Program-made: the position numbers and the translations under genes | Source: Limnobacter sp. | GTDB taxonomy: Bacteria; Pseudomonadota; Gammaproteobacteria; Burkholderiales; Burkholderiaceae_B | Direction of reading: 5' to 3' | NCBI GenBank assembly: GCA_012032215.1 | Contig: JAAURO010000020.1 | Coordinates: 1-11,996, forward strand | Length of the DNA: 11,996 nt | Shown: positions 1-7,429 of the stretch, piece by piece | Numbering within the stretch: position 1 is the stretch's first letter | How the letters are laid out: each line of letters opens with the position of its first letter | Notes under the pieces: model-generated | Told to the model about the DNA's origin: nothing | The model's database searches: none | What the model saw: the letters and a program-made list of their open reading frames with translations, nothing else

Positions 1-661
1 AGAGATTCAATGTCTTGCCGATTAATACACTGTTCTAAATCGGTTTGCGTAATGCCCAACTCATTTTTTGCTTGCGGGTCTTTTAAACGAACATTTTTAA
101 GTTCGCTGCAAAGCCAAGTGGATACCCAAAACTCATCGGTTTCATTGAACAGTGGGGTGAGCTTAATTGGTCTGTATAAGGTGTCTGCTTCGCCAACCAG
201 CGTAGCAAGGTGGTGAACTGGCAATGAATTGTCTTGATCCTGCTGCGGGTGAAGGTCTGCGCCAAACGTTTCAGCCATTTTTCAGCCAGCATGAACCCAT
301 GCTGCAAGCCTTTAAAACCGTACAGTCTAAGCCAAGCTTCGGTCAGCCAGGTCGCCAATTCCATGTCTTTGGTGTGATTGGTCAGCAATTTAATCAGTGG
401 TTTTTCAACATCTGACCAATCACTTCGTTTGAAGGGCTGCACTTTCGAGGGAGGCGTGTCGGCACTCGTGACGGTTATGTACTGTTTTTCCTGTTGGCGA
501 ATGCTTTGGCAACGGCTTTTTACTTTGCGAAACATCAGCAAAGGTTCTTCATGCTCATTTTGAAAATCATCAGAGCGCAAGTTTATGCCGACTCGCGAAG
601 CGCCTGAAATCGGTTTGAGCTAATTTTCAATTAGCGCCTTGCAGGTACTCTGTGGTTTCAT
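1..661 (-). pseudogene. tssA: TssA (ImpA N-terminal domain), partial, interrupted as read
   Basis: TssA caps and primes the growing T6SS tube and sheath at the baseplate. The N-terminal ImpA domain is recognisable: an LKPISGAS segment, then ten-odd residues on NLRSDDF, then WSDVEKPLIKLL, KDMELATWLTEAWLRLYGFKGL, and after a frame change GADLHPQQDQDNS and FNETDEFWVST. I start it at ATG 659-661, preceded by a purine-rich stretch, because this frame holds the LKPIS motif. Two lesions are visible. Codon 14 is TAG (620-622), just before the motif. One base is missing in the T5 run 278-282; restoring it gives the family spacing between GFKGL-like and LHP motifs. Its ATG overlaps the possible end of the upstream kinase-like gene (ATGA). 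The gene runs off the left edge, so the C-terminal part and subtype cannot be seen. Family assignment is firm; whether the gene is dead or mis-sequenced is open. Confidence 0.85.
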
Positions 662-698
662 CCATCTCTATTTCCATCAGTTGCTTCCCAGCTCGGCT

Positions 699-1817
699 TT
701 ACGCGCATTTTTTAAAAACCAACCAGTTGCGTTCAGCTTGATGCCAATTGCTTTCTCGATTGATTTGAATTTTTTCGTCAGCAGTTTCAATTGCTTGCTC
801 AATGAGGTCTTTGTAAGCAGGAAATGCCGCTGTGAGTTGCAATCGCTCTGTGCCGTTTTTCCAATTGACTGTAAGCGCTTGCACGTCAGCACTTGCGTTG
901 GCATTGTTCATTGCTTGTTGCATCTCTGCAATAAAAGGCATCATGATTAGTTCGGTAACAAGTTGGGGCCATTGTGTAACCGGGTTTTGGTTTTGAACGG
1001 TTTGCAACCATTGGGTTGAGGCCTTGACAAGTTCAGGCGACACATTGGCCCATGCCTGCAACAGTTTTTTTTCGCCGATGGTTTGCGCAAATTGCCAGAG
1101 TTTTGCCAGCTTCTCCAGGTTGCGAGCGTCCAATGCAAGGTTGACTTGGTCGCGATAGTTGGAAATTGCTTCTTCTGCAGGGGGTGATAAAGTGGGGGTT
1201 TGCCCTTTTAAGACGCTGACCCATTGGTGCCAAATTTCGTGTTGTTCAGCCAGAATTTTTAGATTATTGGGTTGAAGAAAGTTAGTTTCACTGAGGCTGT
1301 TTTCATACGCTGTCTGGTGGTTTTTTAATTGCTGGTAGTAAGACTGCAGCAATCTTTGCCTGGTGTTGAGAACAGTTTGGTCGAAGGGGTAAAGTGCTTT
1401 GGCTTGTTCAACTTGTTTAAACAGAAACACAAATTGTTTGGCTGACTGTTTGTCCGCCATGTTAGCTTGTTCATATCGACTAACCGCGCTGTTCAGCGAA
1501 GAAGCAATTGAAGGGCGTAATGTGCCCAATGCGCCTTCACGCCAAAGCGGTGGCGTGTCTTTAAGGGCGGTTGAGGCCCAACTTAATTGTTCAAAAACCG
1601 GTTTTTTACCCAGTGCTGCGAGCTTTGCTTGCAATTCAGAAAGTTTTTGTTGTTGCTCGATATGGGTAGTGTAAAAGGATTCTTGAGTTTGACCGTTCTG
1701 CCAGGATTGAATGAATGCGCCCGTCCCAAAAAGAAGACTGGCGCACAGAATAAGACTCCCAAGGGCGTAAAGTATCCAATGTTCGGCAGCAATAAAAAGT
1801 CTTGTCCAACGTTTCAC
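699..1817 (-). CDS. Membrane-anchored helical protein, probably the C-terminal half of the adjacent kinase-like protein
   Basis: The 372-residue reading frame has one clear membrane segment near residues 14-36 (ILYALGSLILCASLLFG). After it comes a long hydrophilic, mostly helical region rich in Gln, Leu and Ala (for example EQQQKLSELQAKLAALG), presumably periplasmic. I recognise no enzymatic domain. The GTG start overlaps the stop of the kinase-like frame by four bases. However, adding one A to the A5 run (T5 at 1854-1858 on the plus strand) fuses the two smoothly, giving LLKKAIALEEIQKPRCVKRW, which looks like natural protein. A further missing A in the run at 708-713 would extend the end to 658, where its TGA overlaps the tssA ATG. 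A kinase-TM-periplasmic layout resembles PpkA in outline, but no von Willebrand domain is seen. Partners and function are unknown. Confidence 0.6.
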   Translation of the reverse strand: MKRWTRLFIAAEHWILYALGSLILCASLLFGTGAFIQSWQNGQTQESFYTTHIEQQQKLSELQAKLAALGKKPVFEQLSWASTALKDTPPLWREGALGTLRPSIASSLNSAVSRYEQANMADKQSAKQFVFLFKQVEQAKALYPFDQTVLNTRQRLLQSYYQQLKNHQTAYENSLSETNFLQPNNLKILAEQHEIWHQWVSVLKGQTPTLSPPAEEAISNYRDQVNLALDARNLEKLAKLWQFAQTIGEKKLLQAWANVSPELVKASTQWLQTVQNQNPVTQWPQLVTELIMMPFIAEMQQAMNNANASADVQALTVNWKNGTERLQLTAAFPAYKDLIEQAIETADEKIQINRESNWHQAERNWLVFKKCA

Positions 1818-2671
1818 ACAGCGGGGCTTTTGAATTTCTTCAAGCGCAATTGCTTTTTAAGTAACCACCATTGGCAACGATTGATGGATAAAGGGCGGCT
1901 GAGTTGGTTTGTGCTTTTCTCGCACTGGTTGGCTGCTTGTTTGTCGTACGGGTGTTGCCCGGTTAGCATTTCATACAGCACCAGGCCAAGTGAAAAAATG
2001 TCGTCTTCAACTTGTGGAGCATGACCGTTTAAAACGGGTTTGCTCAAGTAGGCACGTAGGTTGTGACCAAGCCAAGGTGTCGCGGCACCAATGTCAGACT
2101 TAATCAGCGGCAATGACAAGGCAAAGCCCCAAAGCCCCACCTTGCTGCATTGCGCATTGCTCACAATATGGTGTGGCGTTATGCCACCATGAATTTTTTG
2201 TTGCGTGTGTGCATGGTTTAAGGCTTTGGTAACTTGCCGTAAAATGGATTTCACCATTGGGTAAGGCATACCCTGTACTTTATTCTCATGCAGCAGTTGT
2301 TGGGCCACCGATTCAAAAGAGGATGGCCAAGCAATCACGCTGCCCTCACGAAGTTCGTCATTCAAATGGTCATAGACCGTTAGAATGTTGGCATGGTGAA
2401 GCTGCCGTGCCTCAAGCGCTGCATGTGCGAACGCGCTGGATAAGGCTTGATCCTTCAGTTTCTTTTTTAGAAGCACAACCGCCAAGTTGTCTGTAATTGC
2501 TTGTGTGCGGTGGACATGCAGGATATCTTGAACACGAAACAACTCAAAGTTGTCATTGCCAAGAATATGCCCAACAACAACATACCGTTGAAATAAAATC
2601 GTACCCAACCTCACTGTTTTATCTGGCTGGTTGTGCAGTGCTGGTTCACAGGTGTTGTGCTGAGTCAACAT
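1814..2671 (-). CDS. Kinase-fold protein of the T6SS locus, apparent pseudokinase
   Basis: The frame of 285 residues follows the Ser/Thr kinase fold. It has RYVVVGHILG at the N-lobe start, a helix C segment LEARQLHHANILTVYD with Glu 87, then HGGITPHHIV at 161-170 where active kinases have HRDxKPxN, GFA at 182-184 where DFG is expected, and DDIFSLGLVLYEMLTGQHPY near 223-242. The catalytic Asp, the metal-binding Asp, the glycine-rich loop and probably the ATP Lys are all missing by eye alignment, so catalysis is unlikely. In other T6SS loci PpkA-type kinases phosphorylate the FHA protein to switch on firing. Position beside tssA and opposite fha supports a regulatory scaffold role here, which is inference. 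The ATG at 2671 has no strong ribosome binding site. The last 15 residues probably result from a missing base at 1854-1858; the true protein likely continues into the membrane half, about 657-671 residues in total. Confidence 0.8.
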   Translation of the reverse strand: MLTQHNTCEPALHNQPDKTVRLGTILFQRYVVVGHILGNDNFELFRVQDILHVHRTQAITDNLAVVLLKKKLKDQALSSAFAHAALEARQLHHANILTVYDHLNDELREGSVIAWPSSFESVAQQLLHENKVQGMPYPMVKSILRQVTKALNHAHTQQKIHGGITPHHIVSNAQCSKVGLWGFALSLPLIKSDIGAATPWLGHNLRAYLSKPVLNGHAPQVEDDIFSLGLVLYEMLTGQHPYDKQAANQCEKSTNQLSRPLSINRCQWWLLKKQLRLKKFKSPAV

Positions 2672-2715
2672 GGTGTATCAGGTGTCATATATCAAGAAAT
2701 TAATAAGCAATCATT

Positions 2716-2748
2716 CCCTCGTTATGGGTAAGGCTCCCTCGTTATAGG
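2716..2748. repeat. Tandem direct repeat, candidate operator
   Basis: CCCTCGTTATGGG at 2716-2728 is repeated as CCCTCGTTATAGG at 2736-2748, twelve of thirteen positions identical, with start points exactly 20 bases apart (about two helical turns). It lies 45-77 bases upstream of the kinase-like gene start. Such spacing is typical of two regulator subunits binding the same DNA face. Seen directly; the regulatory role is inferred. Confidence 0.5.
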
Positions 2749-2778
2749 CACATCAAACAATGAAAAAGCTATTGAGTC

Positions 2779-2790
2779 ACTTAATTAAGT
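2779..2790. promoter_or_regulatory. Perfect 12-base palindrome
   Basis: ACTTAATTAAGT is its own reverse complement and lies between the direct repeat and the hairpin-forming inverted repeat. It could bind a dimeric regulator, but it is AT-only apart from the ends and could arise by chance. Confidence 0.3.
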
Positions 2791-2806
2791 AGTACGTTTA
2801 CAAAAA

Positions 2807-2825
2807 ATGCAGCGTTATTCTGCAT
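2807..2825. promoter_or_regulatory. Inverted repeat ATGCAG-N7-CTGCAT
   Basis: Six-base perfect arms flank a seven-base centre, CGTTATT, which shares CGTTAT with the nearby direct repeats. On the plus strand a T-rich run follows (GAATTTTTTC), so it might form a weak terminator-like hairpin. With no gene reading into it, an operator is more plausible. Confidence 0.35.
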
Positions 2826-3099
2826 GAATTTTTTCTAGAATAGCCACAGTTTTTGCGCATCGCATACAAATAAAAAATTTCTTCGCATCTTGGAACTTTT
2901 TTGTGGATTCTCCAAACTAAGTCTTGAATGGGCAGCACATGGGGGGTGCCTGGTTCACCCCTACCCTGTTGTTTTTTCTGCGTATATACTGTGCTGTGTT
3001 ATTTTTTTGTGCTAGTTTTCAAGCAAGCCACACTCTATTTTTTGTCAAGAAACGTATTTCTCTGATCTCTTTTGTCACCATGCAGGAAATTGAGTCGCC

Positions 3100-4162
3100 A
3101 TGCCGTCTGTTCTGACTTTGTCCTTATTGGCTGCTTCGGCGCAGTCGTCCTCGCAGCGCATCCGCTATGTTTTCCATGAAAAAGGCGGCGTGATTGGGTA
3201 CGGAAGTTCTTGCAATCTGGTCTTGCCAAGCCCTCCTGAAACACCTCCTGCTGAATTGGCAGAAATCAAATTTGAGCAGTCCCGGTTTTACGTACTGGGT
3301 AAACGGCCCGATTGTGTCTACCTGAATGAAATGCAAGGCCCGGTCCATGAGTTGCCTGCTCCACTGAAAGACGGAAGTGTGCTCCTGATTCACGGTTATC
3401 GTTTTAAGGTGAGTGTGGGCCAAGTAGAGAAGCAGGCTACAAATCAAGTAGCAAACGGCTTGATCAAGCTGCAGAAAAGAGAGATTTGTCAACCCTGCCC
3501 GATCAATGGTACGCCGATGATTTTGAAGTGGTCTCTCCCACTTTAAAAAACACCGGGCAGATTTTCGGTACGCCTGTTACTTTAATTTCCTCTTTTCTTG
3601 AGGGGCTGGGTGTAACGGCTTCTCCAGAAGAAATTACACCTGAGATAATGAAGCAGGTCGGGGGAAGCTTACGCGTACTCCTGGAGCACGGCAAGGCGGA
3701 ACAAGAATGGCTACAAAAAACGCAGCTGAGTCTTTGCGCCCATCCTGAGGAAGTGAAAGCTTCCATGAGCGGTATGCTGAGCGGTGAACTTTTACAAATG
3801 AGCACATCAGAAATACTCGCCATTTTATTGAATCACCGTGAGCCCCTGCATGCTCAGTTCTCAAAGCAATTGGATTCAAGCTGTTTTTTCTTGCGTGAAA
3901 ATCTTGCGTGCTTACAACAAACCACCACAAATGCTTTGTTGAGTGTTACTGAAGCACTTTCTCCAAAAGGGCAGAGGCTGAATTTGAACAACAATCCGGC
4001 ACATCCATTTCCTGGTCTTGGCTGCGAGCCAAAGCGTTCAAGGATTTTTTTCAAAACTCCTGGTCATCCCGTTGTGATGCTTTTTTTAAACAGATAAAAC
4101 AAAACTTTGAAGCTCGGTTTTTAGGCAACATGGCCAAACGTGCTCAAGCTAAAGAATATTAG
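3100..4162 (+). CDS. fha: FHA-domain protein (TagH/Fha type), two frame breaks as read, degenerate FHA site
   Basis: This is the T6SS forkhead-associated protein, which in other systems binds phosphothreonine and promotes assembly. The N-terminal FHA fold is visible as GGVIGYGSSCNLVLP at 29-43, then VYLNEM and LKDGSVLLIHGYRFKV. The conserved Arg of IGR is Tyr 34, the SxxH motif reads PPAELAEI, and the NG of the StNG loop is missing, so phosphopeptide binding is doubtful. The C-terminal part (FLEGLGV, GGSLRVLLEHGKAEQEWLQKTQLSL, LSPKRAEAEFE) matches the TagH C-terminal region. It reads in three frames: 3100 to about 3480, about 3486 to 3965, then to TAG 4160-4162. One base is missing at each join (3475-3488; A4 at 3965-3968). 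The restored length is about 354 residues. ATG 3100 follows AGGAAA-like purines. It is the first gene of the plus-strand operon. Confidence 0.82.
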
Positions 4163-4186
4163 AACAATCAACAAAGGAAAAGCACG

Positions 4187-4686
4187 ATGCGTTTGCGTTT
4201 GTACCAAGTCCTACTTGGTTTTTCACTGCTTTGGCTTGCAGGTTGTGAAGCTGTGGGGGTTCTTTCCGGAAAGTGGTAGACCCTTACGTCAAATTGACGC
4301 TGGTTGCTGATGCACAGGTCAACCCAGATGGCAATCAGCGCCCCTCACCAATCGGTGTTAAGGTCATGCTGCTTCGTTCTCGCAATACGCTGGAAACGCT
4401 CAACTTTGAACGCTCTTTCTATGAAACTGAAAAGTGGTTGGCTGATGATCTATTACGGGTTGAAGAATTTTTTTTGCAGCCCAAAGAGTCTATCGAGAAA
4501 AAAATTGAGTTACCGCCTGAGGTGGCTTATTTAGCAGTTGTGGCTGGCTATCGGCAGCTTGATTCAAGCCGTTGGAAATGGATAGAGCCGATTAACAACT
4601 ATGGTTACGGCAAGCGTGTTTTTATGTTAGACGGAACCGGTATCGTAAAAGGGGCGGCTGAGCCACACACTCAGAAAACCCCTTGA
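4187..4686 (+). CDS. tssJ: TssJ outer-membrane lipoprotein, one frame break as read
   Basis: TssJ is the lipoprotein that holds the T6SS membrane complex to the inner face of the outer membrane and contacts TssM. From ATG 4187, with AAAGGAAA eight bases upstream, the protein starts MRLRLYQVLLGFSLLWLAGC, a signal peptide with lipobox LAGC and lipidated Cys 20. The mature part begins DPYVKLTLVADAQVNPD and contains SPIGVKVMLLRS, as in the family. As read, the frame hits TAG right after SGKW. One A missing from AAA at 4270-4272 restores SGKVVDPYVKL and a product of about 166 residues, the usual size. The larger downstream reading frame (from 4273) lacks the signal peptide and should not be taken as a separate gene. 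It sits 24 bases after fha. Confidence 0.88.
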
Positions 4687-4711
4687 TTGTCACCTTTTGA
4701 TCGAGAAATGT

Positions 4712-6066
4712 ATGTCATCTATTCCCCATAAAAAAGTGGCCTGGCTGGAAGGGCAGTTTTTGTATCCGCAACATTTTCAGCAACAGGAACGTTACCTTGA
4801 GCATCGTTTGGAACAGCGCAGTGCTGCCATTCGGCCTTTTGTGGAAGGTTTTTCAACCTGTCTTTTAGACACCAGCTTGCTGGCCAAAGGCAAAGTGGCT
4901 TTGCAAGAAACAAAAGGCATCATGCCCGATGGTACGCCTTTCGATTTGCCCAAACAAGCCGCTTTGCCCGCGGCCATCGACATTGGTTTGGAGGTTAAGC
5001 AACAACTGGTTTATCTGGTTCTGCCGCTTTATCGACCGGGCAGCCAGGCAATCACCCGTGATTTAACCAAGACCACGGTTCGCTACCATTGCCAGGACAC
5101 GGAGGTATTCGATGATCACAACACACAAACCACTCAAACGCTAGCCAGTGCAGAACCTGCTTTTTCATTGCGGCTGGCCACGGATGCCTTGGGTGGTTGG
5201 GACCGGTTGCCGATTGCCCGCATTAAAGAAGTGAGCGCCGCTGGGGCCGTGTTGCTTGACGAAGATTACATTCCGCCCATGTTGCACATGAGTAGCCATG
5301 AGCAGCTTGTTCACTACCACAACAATTTGTTAAGCGTTCTGGAAGTTCACAGTGAGACTTTGGCCGCACGTTTAAAGGCCATGCAAAGTGCTGGGGCTGC
5401 TTTAAGTGGTGCAGCAATTCGTGATGAGCAATTGCTGCGTTTACTCAGCGGTGCATTAACCCGTTTTCGCCATTGGAGAGAAATTCAGGGAACTCACCCC
5501 GAAACTTTTTACGAGCATTTGGCCGTGTTGTTGGCTGAAATTACAGCCTTTACGCCTGCACGACGACTTGGGCGCATTGCACCTTATCAACACCATGCCA
5601 TTGATGCAAGCTTGTCTCCCTTGGTGGATGCCTGCCAGTTTGCGCTCAAGCAGCTGTTGGAAGAAGTCGCTGAAAACATTGAGCTGAAATTTTCCCGAAA
5701 ATGGATACCTATCTCGCAGAAAGCATTAAACCTGCCTTGCTGGCCCATGGAAAATTTGTGCTGGCGGTACATTGTGGTGGCATTTCTCAACAAGAGCTTC
5801 AGCAAACGATTCTTCACAACAATCGAATTGCTGAACGCGATGTGTTGCCAGGTTTGGATTTAGATGGTGGAGTGAAGTTGATGCCGCTTGACCATCCGCC
5901 TCCAGAAATTCATCCGCAAGTTGGCTGGTTGTACTTCGAACTGGATTCCGCATCCAAAGACTGGCCACCCATTCAGCGAACAGGTCGCTTGGCTTTTCGT
6001 GTTAGTGGTGCGGTGAGGTTGCCTGATCTACAAGTTCAATTGTTTGCCATTCACGGGCGGCGCTAA
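4712..6066 (+). CDS. tssK: TssK baseplate-membrane complex linker, one frame break as read
   Basis: TssK forms trimers that join the baseplate to the TssL/TssM membrane complex. The N-terminal signature VAWLEGQFLYPQHFQQQERY starts at residue 9. The middle has LPIARIKEV, DEDYIPPMLHM, and HPETFYEHLAVLLAEITAF. The C-terminal part reads VLPGLDLDGGVKLMPLDHPPPEIHP then YFELDS and DWPPIQRTGRLAF. I choose ATG 4712 over TTG 4697 because GAGAAA lies just upstream and the conserved start follows closely. At 5698-5701 an A4 run should be A5; the frame then continues ELKFSRKMDTYLAES to TAA 6064-6066, about 451 residues, normal for TssK. Without that base the first frame ends at 5863 in unrelated sequence. 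Confidence 0.92.
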
Positions 6067-6071
6067 ACACG

Positions 6072-6944
6072 ATGCAAAACCCACACCCTACAGAACCCAA
6101 TCGCCCAATCAAACCCCGGCCTGCGGTCGGCGGTGGTTTTTCAATGCCTGTGGACAAAACACCCTATCCTCAGGCCTACAGCCCTAGTCCAATTGCTCAT
6201 TTTTCTAGTGCTTGGCCATTTGAAATGTACTCGCCTGTTTTGACTGCAGCAGAACCTGTCTTGACTTTGGTGGTGCAGCTCAAGCATGTGGATCACCCTC
6301 TGGAAGTTGCACCCTTGCGAAGTCAGATCCTCGACTGTGTGAACGAGCAGGTACACTCCGCATTGAGATTGTGGTCAGGTGGTGATGAACAGCTTTTCAA
6401 AAAAGCCTCGCTTTTGCTGTGTGCTTTTGTGGATGAAACAGTTCTCAAACTGGAATGGGCTGGAAACGAGTGGAATAGGTTGGGGCCATTAAGTAATTCG
6501 ATACATGGCACCAATCAGGCAGGCGAGCAAATATTTCAAGATTTGAATGAGGCATTACAGAATGTGCAAAAGCACTACGAATTGCTTTTGCTGTATTACC
6601 ATGTGCTGTCCCTAGGGTTTTTGGGGAAGTATGCGCGCGAAAGCCACGGAAAAACGGAAGTTGAGCAAAAACGCCAAGCGCTTTTTAACCATTTGAGGCT
6701 TTCTGGAACGACACGGATTCCAGAGTATGGTGACCTGAAAACTTCAGTGCCGCCCGTTTCACGCAGCAAGCGCTTTTTATTCAGTGCATGGCCCCTTGGT
6801 TTGTGGGCTTTGAGTTTATTGCTCGTTGCAGGTTTGGCCTATGGATTGATACGTGCTGATTTGAATGAACGTTCAGACGAGATACAAATTCTTTTGTCCC
6901 AGTTGGTGCCCGAACTCAAAAAACGCCAACGCGTGCCCAAGTGA
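6072..6944 (+). CDS. tssL: TssL (DotU/IcmH family) inner-membrane protein
   Basis: TssL is the inner-membrane subunit that docks the baseplate and TssM. It has a Pro-rich N-terminal stretch (residues 1-45), a cytoplasmic DotU domain at about 50-215 (PVLTAAEPVLTLVVQLKHVD, CAFVDETVLKLEWAGNEWNRL, YYHVLSLGFLGKYA), and one C-terminal membrane helix at about 236-260. This is the only core gene read without an internal break. Its TGA overlaps the GTG of the OmpA-like frame. One extra A in the A6 run 6918-6923 would join the two into a 452-residue TssL with a periplasmic peptidoglycan-binding tail, a known TssL architecture. Confidence 0.93.
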   Translation: MQNPHPTEPNRPIKPRPAVGGGFSMPVDKTPYPQAYSPSPIAHFSSAWPFEMYSPVLTAAEPVLTLVVQLKHVDHPLEVAPLRSQILDCVNEQVHSALRLWSGGDEQLFKKASLLLCAFVDETVLKLEWAGNEWNRLGPLSNSIHGTNQAGEQIFQDLNEALQNVQKHYELLLLYYHVLSLGFLGKYARESHGKTEVEQKRQALFNHLRLSGTTRIPEYGDLKTSVPPVSRSKRFLFSAWPLGLWALSLLLVAGLAYGLIRADLNERSDEIQILLSQLVPELKKRQRVPK

Positions 6945-7429
6945 TCAGTGACCAAGCCCGAGTTTTAAGGGAATTGTTGTCCGCAGAAATCGCGCGCGAT
7001 GTCGTACGGGTGGATGACTATCTCTCACACACTGAAATTGTGTTACCCAGTGCTGTGTTGTTTGAATCGGGCAGCGCACGCATTCATGATTCTTTTACCC
7101 CTGTGCTGGATAAAATTGCCCGGGCCCTGGAGCGAATCAAAGGGGATGTGCAGGTGGAAGGGCACACAGACAACCAACCGATTAATGATTTGCGCTATCC
7201 ATCCAATTGGCATTTGTCATTGGCACGCGCTGCTGAAGTGGTGAGGTACATGGGCGATGTGCCCGGTTTGGAGCGCCGCCTATTGCCCTATGGACGAGGT
7301 GCTTTAGAGCCCGTTGCTTCAAACGACACACCCGCGCAACGTGCCTTAAACCGTCGAGTGGTTATGAAAATTTTACACCCAGTGGATACCTCAAGCAGCG
7401 CCCTGGGTGGCTTGGAGCCTTTGCCATGA
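6941..7429 (+). CDS. OmpA-like peptidoglycan-binding domain, probably the C-terminal part of TssL
   Basis: The frame of 162 residues is an OmpA/MotB-type domain. It contains VLFESGSARI at 39-48, QVEGHTDNQPINDLRYPSNW around 71-90, LSLARAAEVVRYM, and NDTPAQRALNRRV at 128-140. The Asp of GHTD and the Arg of NRRV are the expected peptidoglycan contacts. There is no signal peptide, so as an independent cytoplasmic product it would not reach its ligand. That argues for fusion to the TssL membrane helix through a missing A at 6918-6923. The linker would read TPTRAQVISDQARVLRELLSAEIA, natural for the extended TssL form. A separate TagL-like protein started at GTG 6941 is the alternative but would lack any membrane anchor. 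The stop overlaps the tssM ATG (ATGA). Confidence 0.85.
   Translation: MISDQARVLRELLSAEIARDVVRVDDYLSHTEIVLPSAVLFESGSARIHDSFTPVLDKIARALERIKGDVQVEGHTDNQPINDLRYPSNWHLSLARAAEVVRYMGDVPGLERRLLPYGRGALEPVASNDTPAQRALNRRVVMKILHPVDTSSSALGGLEPLP

Larger units (their letters stand above)
2672..3099. promoter_or_regulatory. Divergent intergenic control region between kinase-like gene and fha
   Basis: This 428-base AT-rich gap separates two divergent operons and must hold both promoters. I see a tandem direct repeat, two palindromic elements (listed separately) and a second small palindrome TTCTAGAA at 2833-2840. A TATACT at 2985-2990 could be a minus-10 box for fha, but no good minus-35 lies 16-18 bases upstream. 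I found no convincing sigma-54 site on either strand. No credible gene is present. Confidence 0.6.

Noticed and set aside
2890..2915. TTGGA / TCCAA inverted repeat in the divergent region
   Set aside because: Five-base arms sixteen bases apart, expected by chance in this length.
2985..2990. TATACT as the fha promoter minus-10 box
   Set aside because: No acceptable minus-35 at the right distance; not listed as a separate feature.
2924..3115. Small plus-strand frame rich in Phe and Leu ahead of fha
   Set aside because: It overlaps the fha start, has no ribosome binding site, and its hydrophobicity comes from T-rich intergenic DNA.
6918..6924. A AAA AAC slippery heptamer at the tssL/OmpA joint
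   Set aside because: The heptamer is not in the required phase with the tssL codons (read as AAA AAA CGC), and similar breaks in nearly every other gene lack any slippery motif. A general run-length error is simpler.
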